A DNA stretch of 64,000 bases, from positions 29,549,278 to 29,613,277 of the forward strand of contig OY741270.1 of the NCBI GenBank assembly GCA_963514095.1, given 5' to 3'. Of this stretch, positions 13,163 through 25,500 are shown one piece after another. The translations under genes were made by a program, and so were the position numbers. The notes under the pieces were generated by a model. That model saw nothing but the letters and a program-made list of their open reading frames with translations. It was not told where the DNA came from and did no database searches. Each line of letters begins with the position of its first letter. Positions within the stretch are counted from its first letter, which is position 1. Origin of the DNA: Eutrigla gurnardus. Lineage: Eukaryota > Chordata > Actinopteri > Perciformes > Triglidae.

Positions 13163-13456
13163 GTAGGAGGAATTTATGAGGACTACCATGTTGGTTGAGG
13201 ACTTTAGGAGGACCTACATGTCGTGGAGGACTTTCGGAGGACTTCAGGAGGACCTACATGTTGATGGAGGACTTTAGGAGGACCTACATGTCAGTGGAGG
13301 ACTTGAGGAGGACTTTAGGAGGACCTACATGTCGGTGGAGGACCTAAGGAGGACTTTAGGAGGACCTACATGTCGGTGGAGGACTTTGGGAGGACTTTAG
13401 GAGGACCTACATGTCGGTGGAGGACCTAAGGAGGACTTTAGGAGGACCTACATGTT
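13163..13456. repeat. Minisatellite of about 30-bp GGA-rich units
   Basis: Tandem units built from ggaggactttaggaggacc and tacatgtcggt, with internal duplications. It lies directly upstream of the candidate promoter. Confidence 0.9.
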
Positions 13457-13689
13457 GGAAACAGCTCGAGCTATTCGGCCCTTCGCCTCATGTTGTTTTG
13501 GTTTAATCATTAACTGGAAGTGGAGGAACATGCAGGGGAAGTTCAGGGTCTGATCACAACCCCGTTTTTTTAATCACTATGAATTATTATTAAATGCCTT
13601 CTCTTAATGAAGAAAACATCACAACGCAGCACTTGATGGTCGCGGTTTTAACTTCACAGGCCTAAATCTCTGATCTTCGTGCGCAGGCA

Positions 13690-14022
13690 GCGCTCCAGGA
13701 AAAGGGGGCGTGGCCAGTGACGTCTCCAAAGCGGCCAAACCTTAAACCTGGCACTTTTTGGAGACGCGCAGAGAGAGAGAGAGGGGGAGAGAGAGAGATG
13801 TTAACGACGCACCAGTAACGGACACGTTCTCGGTCGAATAACGCGGAGGAATACGCGCCGGTCCGTGCGCTGCTGCTGTCCGGTCCTAGTTTCACTTTTA
13901 CGCGTCGCGGTTCTTGTTATTTATTGATTTGCCTTCTTGCCTGTCTGCAGCGGCGGATCCGGAGGCGCTGAAACCCGAGCAGCAGCTGCTTTTCTCCTCT
14001 GATCTCCCGGACCAGGCGACAG
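13690..14022 (+). promoter_or_regulatory. Candidate esr2a promoter and 5' noncoding exon region
   Basis: A locally GC- and CpG-rich stretch in AT-rich surroundings, with a GC-box-like gggggcgtggcc near 13704 and a short GA run. 13951-14022 is bounded by an acceptor-like ctgtctgcag and a possible donor GACAG|GTTGGT, and could be a 5' UTR exon spliced to 22082. No other CpG-rich start-like region lies between here and the first coding exon. Both the link to esr2a and the borders are inference; RNA evidence is needed. Confidence 0.3.
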
Positions 14023-14137
14023 GTTGGTGACGTTAAACTACATCATCCGGTTTCTAACTTTCACACGAAGAGACCAAGTTTGGAGGAAGAAATGCACCTG
14101 TTTTTCTCATTTGGCTGTTGTTGCCAAACTCCCTAAT

Positions 14138-14224
14138 GAATGAAGCTGGGTCCTGGTGGTCTGGGTCCTGGTGTTCTGGGTCCTGGTGGTCTGGGTCCTG
14201 GTGGTCTGGGTCCTGGTGGTCTGA
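14138..14224. repeat. Minisatellite of 15-bp units
   Basis: Five or so copies of ggtcctggtggtctg. It produces a GPGGL-type peptide in one frame, which is an artefact. Confidence 0.9.
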
Positions 14225-17200
14225 CAGGACGCTGCTGGTTATTGACTGACTGTAAAAATGGGCAAACGGTTAAGAGCATGGAGGAACATTTAACTGCAGA
14301 GAAGGTGCGTGTAAGCTATACTTTAAAAATCATCCAAAAATGTTTGCATTTTTATTTCCCAGAGCCAATAAGAGGGAAAAATATTAATTATTATGATTAA
14401 AAATGCATGACAAAAACATGCTGAAAGTCCCAGTTTGTCTAAATCTGAAACAAATTCATCCTCTGCAGATTTTAAGATGTTCATATTTACATATTTGTGA
14501 CGTGATATTTGCACATATTATGCAGGAGTTGTGTGCAAACATCAGAGATTCTGCACAGAACCTCTTTTTATTCTATGGATGCATCTTCCTCAGGAAAAGT
14601 CCAGACCTTGTGAGTCCTAAAGAGGAGTCCAGAATCCAGGTCGTCCACCTGCAAAATGGGGAAATATTTCAGTTTTTATTGCAATAAGTGACGGCATGTA
14701 TTGGAAAGACACATAATCCAGGATTCGTTTCAAAATGTTAAATATGTGAAATATCTCGGTGCAGTTTTCACAGTTTCACTAAATCATATATTTCCCTGCA
14801 GCCTCCAAGATGCACACAAGTTTGCAAACTGCATAAATCAATCCAGTGCGATCTGTGGGCTCAGTTTTAGGTTCCTTAGGGGGATGAACGTCTGCAGAGC
14901 TTTAAAAGAAAACTCCCTCCTCCTCACTTTATTATTACTGTAGTTTTTAGTTGTTTTTCTGCTGGTTTGCACACTAATCTTCTGACACCGCTGGTGATTA
15001 TGTTATCACATCAATAAAACGGAGCCTATCTGCTGCTCCGGCGAGGATGGAAGCCCGCCGACCTTGAGGCGGCTCCCTGCGGTGCCGTCATCGTCTCTCC
15101 GGCTGTCAACAGGTTTCCGTGTTGTAAAAGTAAAAACGTGTGCGTCCGTGGCGAGGAGGGGAGGGGAGGTTGGAGGGAAGTCCTGCCGTTACCAGAAATA
15201 AGAAGTTGGGACTTTTAAGGCACATCCCCTTCCGTCCGCCGGGTTTCACCCCCGTGTTGAGAAAGCATTCCACCGGCCCGGCGCCCAAAACTCCTCGCCA
15301 AGGTCACGCTCGCTCGCCGCTGCTCAACAATTCCAGATCCCTCCCCCACCTCGTCTTCGTCCACAGGTCGTCCATCACCCCAGATACCAGAGTACAGAGT
15401 GTAACTAAAACACAGCCCCCCCTCCTCCCCCCCCATTGGGTGTTTCCAGGCAGGTTAGGCAGCAGAGAGCAGGGAGGCCCAGTGGGTGGAGCGGGTTCGA
15501 TTCCCTCCTGTCTTCTGTTGTAGCTTCCTCGATGGAGACCTGAAGACTGAGGAGGACGCTTCCTCCACGGTGTGTATTTACCGCGGTGGTAGAACGGGTC
15601 ACTGTGTCGTGAGTTCGATCTCCGGAGCGTTGTCTCTCTACTTATTCAGCTGGTGTTGCAGCCGATTACCACAGACCTGTAATGATCTCAGACCTCGGGG
15701 GGGAAAAAGAAGATTTATGGAAGAGTTGCACACGACGCTGCGTTGGTCAATATGATTGAACGAGGCTCGCAGCTGCTTCCTGTAGGTTTACATGTGTGAC
15801 ACAGACATGTGGATGTTTAAAAGGCTTCAATAGAGCTTCCACTTTGATTATCAGCTCATTGTTTCAGGAATCAACGTTCTCTAATTCCTGCTTTACTGTA
15901 AAAAGGGTTCTAATTCAAAGGAGTGGGAGTGTGTTTATTTAAAGTCGGGACAATGCAATAACACACATAAGTAGAGCCTATATGAGAAAACAATGATCAG
16001 CTCAAACTGTGACTGTGATGCACGTTTGTGCCGGCTGCAGGGAACGCTAGTGTTAGCAGGTGCCGGTGTTTTACCGCCTTAAAAGCAGAGAAACCAAGAC
16101 GTTCCTTCACCTGCAGGCAACATCAGAAACATTTCAACATGCGATCCAAGGTACAGACACCGGTGTTTCCCTCTACATTCATGCTTCATCGCTCATATCC
16201 TCCTATATTTTCAGTTAAAAACAGATCAGAGATGATGTTTTTTCCCTCATTGTTCTCTGAGGAGTTCACAGGAAGTGATGTGAGCGGATTTAGAAAAAAG
16301 GAATGATAATTAATATTTGTAAAATAAACTTATGAATATTTAAAGAAACTGTAAATTGTTATATTTGAGAATGGAGTTTGGTGAGGTGGTAGAATAAGTG
16401 TTATATTCATTTCTTTTTATGTTGCCAACATGTTTGTTTTACAATGAACTCTCACCCCTCGTCATTTATATTAAATGTATATTTATTTAGTTATAGAATG
16501 AAATGTCTTTTTTTTTTTTTACAAAGTGAATCATTTTACATAAAGTAGAGAAATGAGCTGTAGTTATTTATAGAAAAATGGTCGGTTTGCTTCACACAAA
16601 GGCCTGAAATAATATTCCTGGTGCATAAATGTTCCAATTTTTAAAAGATCTTTAATACGTACATTTCATATACTGTGTTTGGATATCGGTCGGCTAGTTC
16701 TGTTTTAATTCATATTGAGGGAAACGGGGCAACAAAAGTTGCTAGCCAGCGAGAATTATTCATCCTCCACCTAGGCTCCGCCCACAAAAAAACTCATCAT
16801 GTTGGCTAACAGGAAATTATATAGACCCTTCTCTCTAAAAATCTTTTCTTTTTTTTTTTTCAAAAACGTGATATTTATACAGGAAGTGCAGTTAGCGACA
16901 GTGTGGGCTCCATGGTAACCCTGACAGCGCAGCAGGGGGGCGGGGCTAAACTTTGTCTCCATCTCGTCCAGTATTCTCCCTTCTTTAGAAATGAGTAGTG
17001 GATCACAGTTAGTTTGCCTGAAATAAACTGTACTCTGCACCGTTTTTTAACTATTTGAATTTGGTCTTTTTATATCATCATTTAATCTCCAACGTTTTAC
17101 CCTTTTTTGACGTAAAAAGGCGAGACACCCAATTAGCGTCTCCCGAGGAGACGACTCGTTAAGGACCTGGAGTGTGTTTGGGAGTACAGGAGACGAGACA

Positions 17201-18039
17201 GACCCGTCTGGCAGCCAGGCAGCAGTGACGGGTACAATTACGGCAAATCACGACGTCCTAATCGGCCTGTCGACTGAAGCCTCTCGCTGCTGGGCTCCGT
17301 CCTCCTCCACCCGCCTCCCATGTAGCCTGTCCATCTCCCCGATTCAACACAACTCTCCTCCTCCAGCAGCTCCTTGTCGGGCTTTGTGAGGCCCAGAGAA
17401 TCGAAGTTGAGTCGGGGGCCGGGCTAATGGTTTTGCTTGTGGGGGTCTTTGTGTTTCGGTATGTGCTGCTGGCCCGATGCCTCGGACCGAGGAGCTCTTT
17501 ATATACATGAGAAACAAACAGGTTTTTTTTAATACAACATATTGTGTTTTCATTCGTGTTCCTTTCTGGTTTTCGTGCAAAACTCGCTCATCATACTTTT
17601 TCTCCCCGAATCCTCCTTTTTGTTAACGCCCGGCTGCCCTCTGGAACCTGTTGTGTCGAAATGGATTTGAAGGGTTTTTTTTTCTTTTTCTTTTTTTAAA
17701 GTGCAACTCCAACCAAAATGTATTTGTGTTGGTGAGGAAAGACGGACTTTGTCCTCATCGTCTGTCTGCTAAAGGTGGCAGACCTGAAGCTCCATGTGTG
17801 GTCAGAAACGTCCTTTATGAGAAATCCCATTATTACAGTGTGAACAGGCTCTCAGATGGACTCTCTTTCACTGGACTCTTGCAGTGTCTTCCGAGTTCAT
17901 TCATGAATCACAATGGAATGTGTGCCAGTTAATTACAACATATTTGGACTGGATGTTGAAATGGAAGCCCAAAAAAAATATAACTGAAAGTGTAAATAAC
18001 TGAAGTATTTGCTCTGATACATGCTCCTGTCCAGAACAA

Positions 18040-18046
<7 letters not shown>
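14225..18046. other. Non-coding DNA, putative first esr2a intron
   Basis: No coding exon found. 15466-15640 contains two tRNA-B-box-like words (gggttcgattcc, gagttcgatctcc) that may be decayed SINE. The rest is unremarkable. Confidence 0.5.
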
Positions 18047-18085
<39 letters not shown>

Positions 18086-18086
<1 letters not shown>

Positions 18087-18460
18087 CTGCACGGTGGTGT
18101 AGTGGGTAGCACTGTCGCCTCACAGTAAGAGGGTCCCGGGTTCGATCCCCGGGTCGGCCCGGGCTCCTTCTGTGTGGAGTTTGCATGTTCTCCCCGTGTA
18201 AGCGTGGGTTCTCTCCGGGTTCTCCGGCTTCCTCCCACAGTCCAAAGACATGCAGGATGGGGATAGGTTCATTGGTTACTCTAAATTGTCCGTAGGTGTG
18301 AATGTGAGTGTGAATGGTTGTTTGTCTCTACATGTTGGCCCTGCGATAGACTGGTGTCCTGTCCAGGGTGTACCCTGCCTTCACCCAATGACAGCTGGGA
18401 TCAGCTCCAGCCCCCCCGTGACCCTCAATACAGGATAAGCGGTAGAAAATGGATGGATGG
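18086..18460 (+). mobile_element. tRNA-derived SINE with RTE-like tail
   Basis: The head carries an A-box-like gtggtgtagtgggtagc and a B box GGTTCGATCCC at 18139-18149, followed by a long body and a tail ending ggataagcggtagaaaatgg plus GATG repeats. The tail matches the 3' end of the LINEs in this window (ggataagcggaagaaaatgg), which suggests mobilisation by an RTE partner. It is inserted in an (AT)n microsatellite, with AT runs on both sides (18047-18085 and 18461-18490) acting as the target duplication. Confidence 0.85.
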
Positions 18461-18651
18461 ATATATATATATATATTATAATATATATGTATAATATAAC
18501 CAAGTTTCTAAGCAGCAAATAATCTGAAAATCTATACACTGGATCATGAAATTAAAGAATGTGGGAAATAAAATAATAACAAAAATCTCCTTCAAGCCAA
18601 AACTCAATTCGATGTGGGGGCGGTGGAGTTTTGGGCTACAGGAAAATAATT

Positions 18652-18703
18652 AAGATAAGATAAGATAATCCTTTATTAGTCCCACAGTCGGGAAATTTGC
18701 CAT
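18652..18703 (+). repeat. Dispersed LINE-tail-like repeat
   Basis: Repeated aagat units followed by aatcctttattagtccca and gggaaatttgcc, a motif I recall as the 3' end of widespread fish LINEs. Family not certain. Confidence 0.4.
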
Positions 18704-21305
18704 TAGCGTCATTATCGATTGATCAGTTTATAATTTCTTTATTATTATTTGTCTAGTCTATGAAATATTTGGAAAATCATGAGAACAGGGATATTCAGCT
18801 CACAATTGTATACATTTCAAGAATTAATAGGACAAAAAATGGTGTGTCAAGGCCGGTAGTATCTGAAAATAATGACTTACTTATCGTGGGGCTTCACCAG
18901 CATGTCGCCTGCATACTGCAGGTCACTTTTGCTGCTGGATGCTGGATATATGTGACGTTATAGCCGACCTCTGAGTTGATGAGCAGAGAGAACGGGCACT
19001 GCACAACAGTGTGGCTCAGAGGTAGAGCGAGTTGTCCTCGGGAAGACCGGTAGTTTGAATCCGGGCCCCCTCCAGCCAAAGTTTCCTTGAGCAAGATACT
19101 GAACCCCCAAATTGCCCCCGAAGGAGGTGCAGATGTTAATTTTTCACTGCTGTATACCTTTTCACTTATTTAGTTAGTTTAGTTTTAAATCGGCAAATCA
19201 CCTTAATGTCTGTCAGTCATGATCCGAAGCACTTTTCTCTATTTTTTTTGTTAAATGATTAGACGTGATCTACACCAGAATAAGTGAGCCTTATGTAGAA
19301 AGAAAGGAAAAGAAAGAGAGCAACAAAGCAGAAGCCCTGTAGCTTGTAGAAGCCTGTTGATTCAAAGAGCAGATCAGTGCAACATGTGAATGAATGAGAG
19401 GAATGAATGTCCTTTGACCCTCGACCGGCCTGGTGCTTTGCCATGGAATCCTGCCATGAACACCTGTCTGTCCAAAGCTCAAACCTCCACTCAACCTCAT
19501 GACAAAACAGAATTTCTTTTTTTTTACGCAATCATTTGGTAAAAGCCAAACAATCGAGTCGCTCGCCACACCCGAGAAAGTAAGTTTGTTAAACCTGTTT
19601 AATATTTTGTGTCCAAGTCTGAAAAGAGAGTTCAAGTGTTTGTTTGTTTTATTTTTCTATTATTGTGCATGTTGTGGTTAATCACTAATAGTTGAATTTC
19701 CTGACAGAGAATCTACCTTTTTCGACTGCGTAGTCGCTTGTTTTATGACCCTTGATCTAGTCTGTTTGTTTAGCTCGGATGAGTTAAAATTCTCTTGGAC
19801 AAAATAACAATAATCGGGATTTAACCGATTTATTTAACGTAAACACAGAATGACGAGTGTGAGTGGACACAAAAATATATGAGGTGATTGTGGTGTGAAG
19901 GCCTGGTTACCTGGACAATCTTCAAACCAGCTGGAAACTTCATCTAGCTAATAAAAATAAACTCCATCAAACAAGCAGACAGAGTCTTCTTCAGGTTGCT
20001 TACATTATTATTATTCTTTTAAATGTTCCTCCATTCAAGGTGTTTCTAACAAGATTTATGTGTTATTGTTAAAAAAGCTCTCTTTAGTGGTCAAGTAATT
20101 ACACACTGCTGCTTTTAATGGTTCTGGAGGTTGTGTTTTTATTATTTTTTATTCTGATGAAGTCACTGACAGTGTCTCCACGTTACAAGGAAGTCGCTCT
20201 GAAAATAGAAACTTGTTTTAATGATAGTTTACAGTACAAGCTGTGATGTTGACCATCAACACAGACGGACAACCCACAGTGAACTACATTAACAAGAATA
20301 CAGCTTCTGTGTTAATCCAGCTGTAATTCCATGTGATTAAAACATTTATTTTTCGGGGGGGGACTCGCTACGTCCACTCCACTTGTAGGAAACTGCAATT
20401 GTGTCCTTCAAAATAAAGTGAATGAGGCTGCGTTTTCTCTATCTCTATATCTCTCTATGTAGAAAAGCGTTGAAGTTCCCTGAATCAGGCAGTCTGAGCA
20501 GGTAACGAGGTGCATCGCTGTGCCGGAGGCTGCTTTGACCTGACCTGTGTGACTGACCTAGCGGCCGTTTGGCACCGCATCCCCTCTGATAGTTAATATC
20601 GAACTCTTTAGAATGACAAGATCTGAGCTTTCAAACATCGTCTTAATACTTAACGGTTCCCACGTTTCAGAATCTCAAAGACAAGTTTGTTTTGTGATAT
20701 GGATTTATCTGCTGCGTATTGATTGTTACACGCTGCTTCAATGAGGATGGAATCTGTCTGAGGATTAAGTCGATCTCCTGCTTGTAAATATGAGTGAATG
20801 CAGTCATTTTTATTTTTTTATTTTATTTATATCAAACATAACCAAACAAAAAAAAAAAGACTAAAAAACTAGATGCCGGATGTGGAAGCTAGCCTTCCTT
20901 TTCTGTTTTAGTGTATAACAGCTACTTATTGAAACAATTATGAATTTAAGTTCGGTTCAGTTTGACTTCGTAGTTGAGTCACTGTGACGTTTGCTGCTTA
21001 TCTACATGCTTTAAGTGTGAATTAAATTCTTCTAGATGAATAAAGGGCCTGTTGGTTTTCTATATTTGCATTCATTTTGCTGAAAAAATAATAACAATTT
21101 GTTTGCTGTATTTATAAAAATCTGTGTTTCGTCTCCAGAAATGAAGCTCTTTGAACTGAACGTCCTCAAAAACCACCATGTTTACTAATAGAAATCAAAC
21201 TAATTTAAATTATATTCAGAGCATTTTAAATAAATAAAGATGTTTTTTTTTTGTACCACATGTCAGTTTAATTGACAAAATGTCAGACATTGAGTGGTTT
21301 TAGTG
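18704..21305. other. Non-coding DNA
   Basis: Apart from the SINE fragment at 19011-19140, nothing recognised. Confidence 0.6.
19011..19140 (+). mobile_element. tRNA-derived SINE fragment (second family)
   Basis: gtggctcagaggtagagcg resembles an A-box region and gtagtttgaatccgg a degenerate B box about 40 bp later, followed by gtttccttgagcaagatact and ctgaaccccc, which I recall from common fish SINEs. There is no clear poly-A or target duplication; borders are approximate. Confidence 0.55.
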
Positions 21306-21871
21306 TAAAGGCTGAATTATGCCTCCGCGTCGACACAACGCAAGGGGGCTTGCGGACCCCTTACGTCCAACGCAAGGGCCTGACGTGTGCCTCCCAAAAA
21401 TCCTAGATGCGCGTCGAGGCGACGCAACACCAACGCAACACCAACGCAGCGGCATTGGCTGTGATTGGTCCGCTAACTACATCCACTGGAGACCGCTATC
21501 CGGTTTCCACTCATAAACACCGCCATTTAAACTTTTAAAAGGCTACTTTTATTGTTTTCACCTCGTTTTATTGTTTGCACCTCGTTTTATTGTTTGCACC
21601 TTCTCGCTTTTGCACAAAGAAATAAAAGACCAAGTTCTGAAAAATTGTGGACGTTTAAAGCCGGAAAGTAAACAAAGCTTACGACGATATACGTCAAGAG
21701 TCTCGGTCGGTCGGTCAGTCTTTACAAAAACCATAGCGCCCTTTCCCGGTGTGGCATTGAATTGCATTTCGACACGTAAACCCAACGCAGAACCATCACG
21801 GTCTCCAAGCAACTGCGTGGCCGTTGCGTTGCCGTTGCGTTATCACTACGCGGAAGCATAATCAGGCCTTA
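21306..21871. mobile_element. MITE-like element with about 26-bp terminal inverted repeats
   Basis: The left end taaaggctgaattatgcctc and the reverse complement of the right end, taaggcctgattatgcttcc, are imperfect inverted repeats, both continuing into cgcgt. The interior is rich in acgcaa/ttgcgt words near both ends, an additional subterminal inverted pattern. It encodes no transposase. About 566 bp, lying just upstream of the first coding exon. No convincing target duplication was found, so the superfamily is left open (PIF/Harbinger-like is one option). Confidence 0.65.
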
Positions 21872-22081
21872 AGAGTCTGCAGCCATGCTAAACGTGCACA
21901 GCGTTGCTTGTTAGATGCTAAATTCAGATGTGTGTAAGCATGCAAACGTTTGCTAATCAGTAGCAGAAAATAAAAAGAGTACAGCTGAGACTGTTGGGAA
22001 TACCTGCCAATCAGTGATGAGTGTTTCTGATGCAGAATCTGATTTCATGTTTTGACTGTAACAGTTTTTCTCTCCTTCCAG

Positions 22082-22581
22082 GACTTGGAAGAAGATGCAA
22101 TAGAGGAGCCGTCTGCATCATCACATTCATCATCACTGTGACTCGTAGACCCCCCCTCTGTCATGGCCTCCTCCTCCCCCCCTGGGCTGGATGCCGACCC
22201 CTCACCTCTGTTCCAGCTGAGGGAGCTGGACTCCAGCAAACCCTCGGAGAGGCCTTGCTCCCCGGGTCCGCTGCCGGCGGTGTACAGCCCCCCTCTGGGC
22301 CTGGACGTCCACACGGTCTGCATCCCCTCCCCCTACACGGACAGTAGCCACGAGTACACCGGCCACGGGCCCCTCACCTTCTACAGCCCGTCGGTGCTCG
22401 GCTACGCCCGGCAGCCCGGCCCCGAGAGCCCGTCGTCTCTGTGCGCCCCCCTCAGCCCGTCGTCCTTCTGGCCCCCCCACGGTCATCCCAACATGCCCTC
22501 GCTGACTCTGCGGTGCCCTCAGCCTCTGGTCTACAACGAACCCGGCACCAACGCACCCTGGCTGGACACCAAACCCAACAG
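22082..22581 (+). CDS. esr2a: esr2a exon with 5' UTR end and A/B domain (coding from 22163)
   Basis: The acceptor follows a pyrimidine run (ctctccttccag) and the exon starts at 22082. The first 81 nt are 5' UTR. The start ATG at 22163 begins MASSSPPGLDADP, and an in-frame TAG lies 15 nt upstream (22148-22150). Codons 1-139 plus two bases are encoded, ending at AACAG|GTATGT. The segment VCIPSPYTDSSHEY and a run ending FYSPSVL are typical of the teleost ERbeta N-terminus. This is the transactivation (AF-1) region; it is proline- and serine-rich and probably disordered. The exon is much more GC-rich than its flanking introns. Confidence 0.93.
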
Positions 22582-25500
22582 GTATGTTCCCTCACACTCG
22601 TAGAGCAGTAAAACACAAAGACGTTGCTGAGTTTGATCGGAAAATGGTGAGAAATTCAAAACCTTCCGTCTTGAAATGGACCTCTGGAGTCTTGGTCCCG
22701 CGGTGGTCGTAAACGTTGAGATGTTTTGCGGCAAAAATAAAATATGATATTGTATTTGGATTGGAGTCTACTTATAACTGTATGGTCCAAGTATGTGTTG
22801 TGGTTTGGCTGCAGGCTTTTTGACTGATTACTTCATTGCAACACTTCACAGACGTATTTTAATGTCTTTACAAGTGAGTATTTTCTTCTTGCTGTAGGTT
22901 TCTGATCAGACTGTGGCAGCGTTGCAGTCACCAGTGTAGTAAGAAATCATCAGGATTAAATGTGGTTAGCCACAGCTTCAGCTCAGGCCTCGTAAGGGGG
23001 GCTGGCTTTTAAGGTGGACTCTTCAGAGTCCAGTAGAATCGTCAGGCTGATACGTAAAGAAAGTATTACTGTATTGCTACGACTGACTTACACAGATGTA
23101 CAGGTCCTATTAAGACCAGAAGAACTGAGCTACAACTTCGGCTCAGACTCTTAAGGTGGGCTGGCTGCAAAAACCCCACAATAACGTGTGGCTTTCTTTA
23201 GTTGCAATCTGCATTCATTCACAGAATAACTCTGTAAGAATAATACTACATTTTTATTGATAGAGCAGAATAAACAGTAGTGACAGGTGTGAAACACGAC
23301 ATCCGGGTGGAAGCGATCGCTTCTAGACCTTTTTTCTGTCACAAAGCTGCAAACGTGTTGAAGTGACGATATAGTTAATAAATCCAATTTAGTGAGTCTT
23401 TCCACTGTTCCAAAAATTGCAGACTCTGGTTTGAGAGACAAAAAACACTTGTTTTGATGTTTATCACTTTTGTTCTGGCCATGAAGCAGAAGCCCAGACG
23501 ATATAAAGACCTATAAACATATCGCAGAAATTGACCTATAAAGCAGGTCAAATAAGTCCTGGCTAACATCGTTGACATCCCTGGTTTTTAGCCTCCATCA
23601 GCCTTTTTACACTGATTCTAGTGGAGGGATCTACTCTCACCACAGTAGTTGATGTAGGATTCATCTCTCTAGTTATTCTCTATATGGAGTGATTATCTTT
23701 GCTACTGTACCAGTCGATGGATGGATGTTTCAGCGGTTCTTCTTTTCTGATGCAGTTTTCCAGTTGACTGAAAAGCGCCTGTGAAGACGTTTTTCAGTGA
23801 AATCATAGCTGTTTGAAGACTGAATGATGTCGAGTTGTCCCCGTTTCCTCCTGCAGCTCCATCATCGGCTGCAACAAGCCGCCGGGGAAGAGACCGGCGG
23901 ACTGCGTGGAAGGCGGAAACTCCTCCCTGTGTTCATCGGCGGCGGCGGGGGGGAAAGCCGACATGCACTTCTGCGCCGTGTGCCACGACTACGCGTCGGG
24001 CTACCACTACGGCGTGTGGTCCTGCGAGGGCTGCAAGGCGTTCTTCAAGAGGAGCATTCAAGGTACTGTGGAAGAAAAACTCTTCAGGTCCAATTCTGTG
24101 GCTGGTTCAGATGAGGTTTAATCAGTGGAAAAAGCAAGTCACAGCGTTGCCATTGAATCCTTTCTGACAAGAGTGGGTTTAGGCAGAGTTATACAGAGTT
24201 AGAGAGAACAAGGAGGAAGGTGTGATGAGTGGAAGACAAAGGTGTGGTGCTCTCGGGGCAGCTGGGTTTCTCTACACGATGTCACAACAGGATCCATTCA
24301 TCAGGCCTTGATCAATCAATGTGAGGTAAAGATGTTTCGGTTCAGGAAGGGGGAAAGACCAAACAGTTAACCACAACCAAAGAGGAGCAGCAGGACATTT
24401 GATGAGTACAAGAGAAAGGAATATTAGGATGAGATAAGAATAAAACTGTGAGGTAACACATTTTCTTCTACAGTACCGACGTCATGTCTTGTTCACGATG
24501 ACTCACCATCTATTCTTCGCTGCTCGTCCATCGAAGTGACTCCTTTCCTTTTAACTGCTTTCAGGTCACAACGACTACATCTGCCCGGCCACAAACCAAT
24601 GCACCATCGACAAGAACCGCCGTAAAAGCTGCCAGGCCTGCCGCCTACGCAAATGCTACGAAGTAGGCATGATGAAGTGCGGTAGGTGTTTAATCGCCGT
24701 CTTTCATGCTTTTGTCGTTTTACAGCAGCAAAACGAGTTCAAGCACCGAATGTGAAAATGTAAAGAGAGTTGTGAGCTCATGATGGGAATCACTTCAATT
24801 CTGTGTGTTTACTGTATGCTTATAAGATGTCATAGTAATTCAAGCTTTTACAACTCCAGGAGTCTTAAAGGGACAGTATCTGTGAAAAACCTTTCTGTCG
24901 CTCCTTGTGTTGGATGCTCTTCAATAATAAAGCAAAAAGTATTTAGTGTCTGATTAATCAAAGAAATAATCAATCGAGCTGCAGCATTCATTTTCCTGTA
25001 ATCATATCTGGTGACAGACATAATTTCACAGTGAAATGGTGTCTTTATTTTATAGCTATTAAAATGCAATCAGCATTTATTTCATAATGATAAGGTGATG
25101 CAAAAATTACAATTGCTGCTTTAAAAACAACTCAGAACACAAACAAAAGTAAACATTTTAAAAGTTTAAACACTGGTATTGTTGGAGGTTTTTACCATTA
25201 ATATTAATAAGAAATAGGTGCTTTGTCGTATTCAGTCATATTTTCTGTGGTGACGTACTGGACTCTCTGTGGATCTGGTCTGACCCCAGCTGGTTTCACT
25301 GCAGCAGCGCTGGGAACCACTTATTCTCAGTGAGAACAGGCTTGAATGAAGGGATGAGGAGCTTTTGTGTTTACAAAAGCCTCCGGCCTTCTTTAGCCAC
25401 CCAGAAGGCCGACTCAGCGGTTCTGATGGTGGATTTAGCTTTATTCTTCTTGTTTTGAAGCCGATATTCTGTGCTATTACATTTGTTTTTCCCACTTTGG

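Noticed and set aside
13951..14400. Gly/Pro-Leu repeat frame after the candidate promoter
   Set aside because: It is the 15-bp minisatellite; no splice or homology support.
15466..15640. tRNA-like sequence with two B-box-like words
   Set aside because: No foldable tRNA and no clear A box, tail or target duplication; at most a decayed SINE.
18086..18160. A functional tRNA gene at the SINE head
   Set aside because: No acceptor stem pairing and it continues directly into a SINE body and tail.
22045..22486. Long antisense frames opposite the first coding exon
   Set aside because: Shadows of the GC-rich receptor exon; the plus-strand frame is clearly the conserved one.
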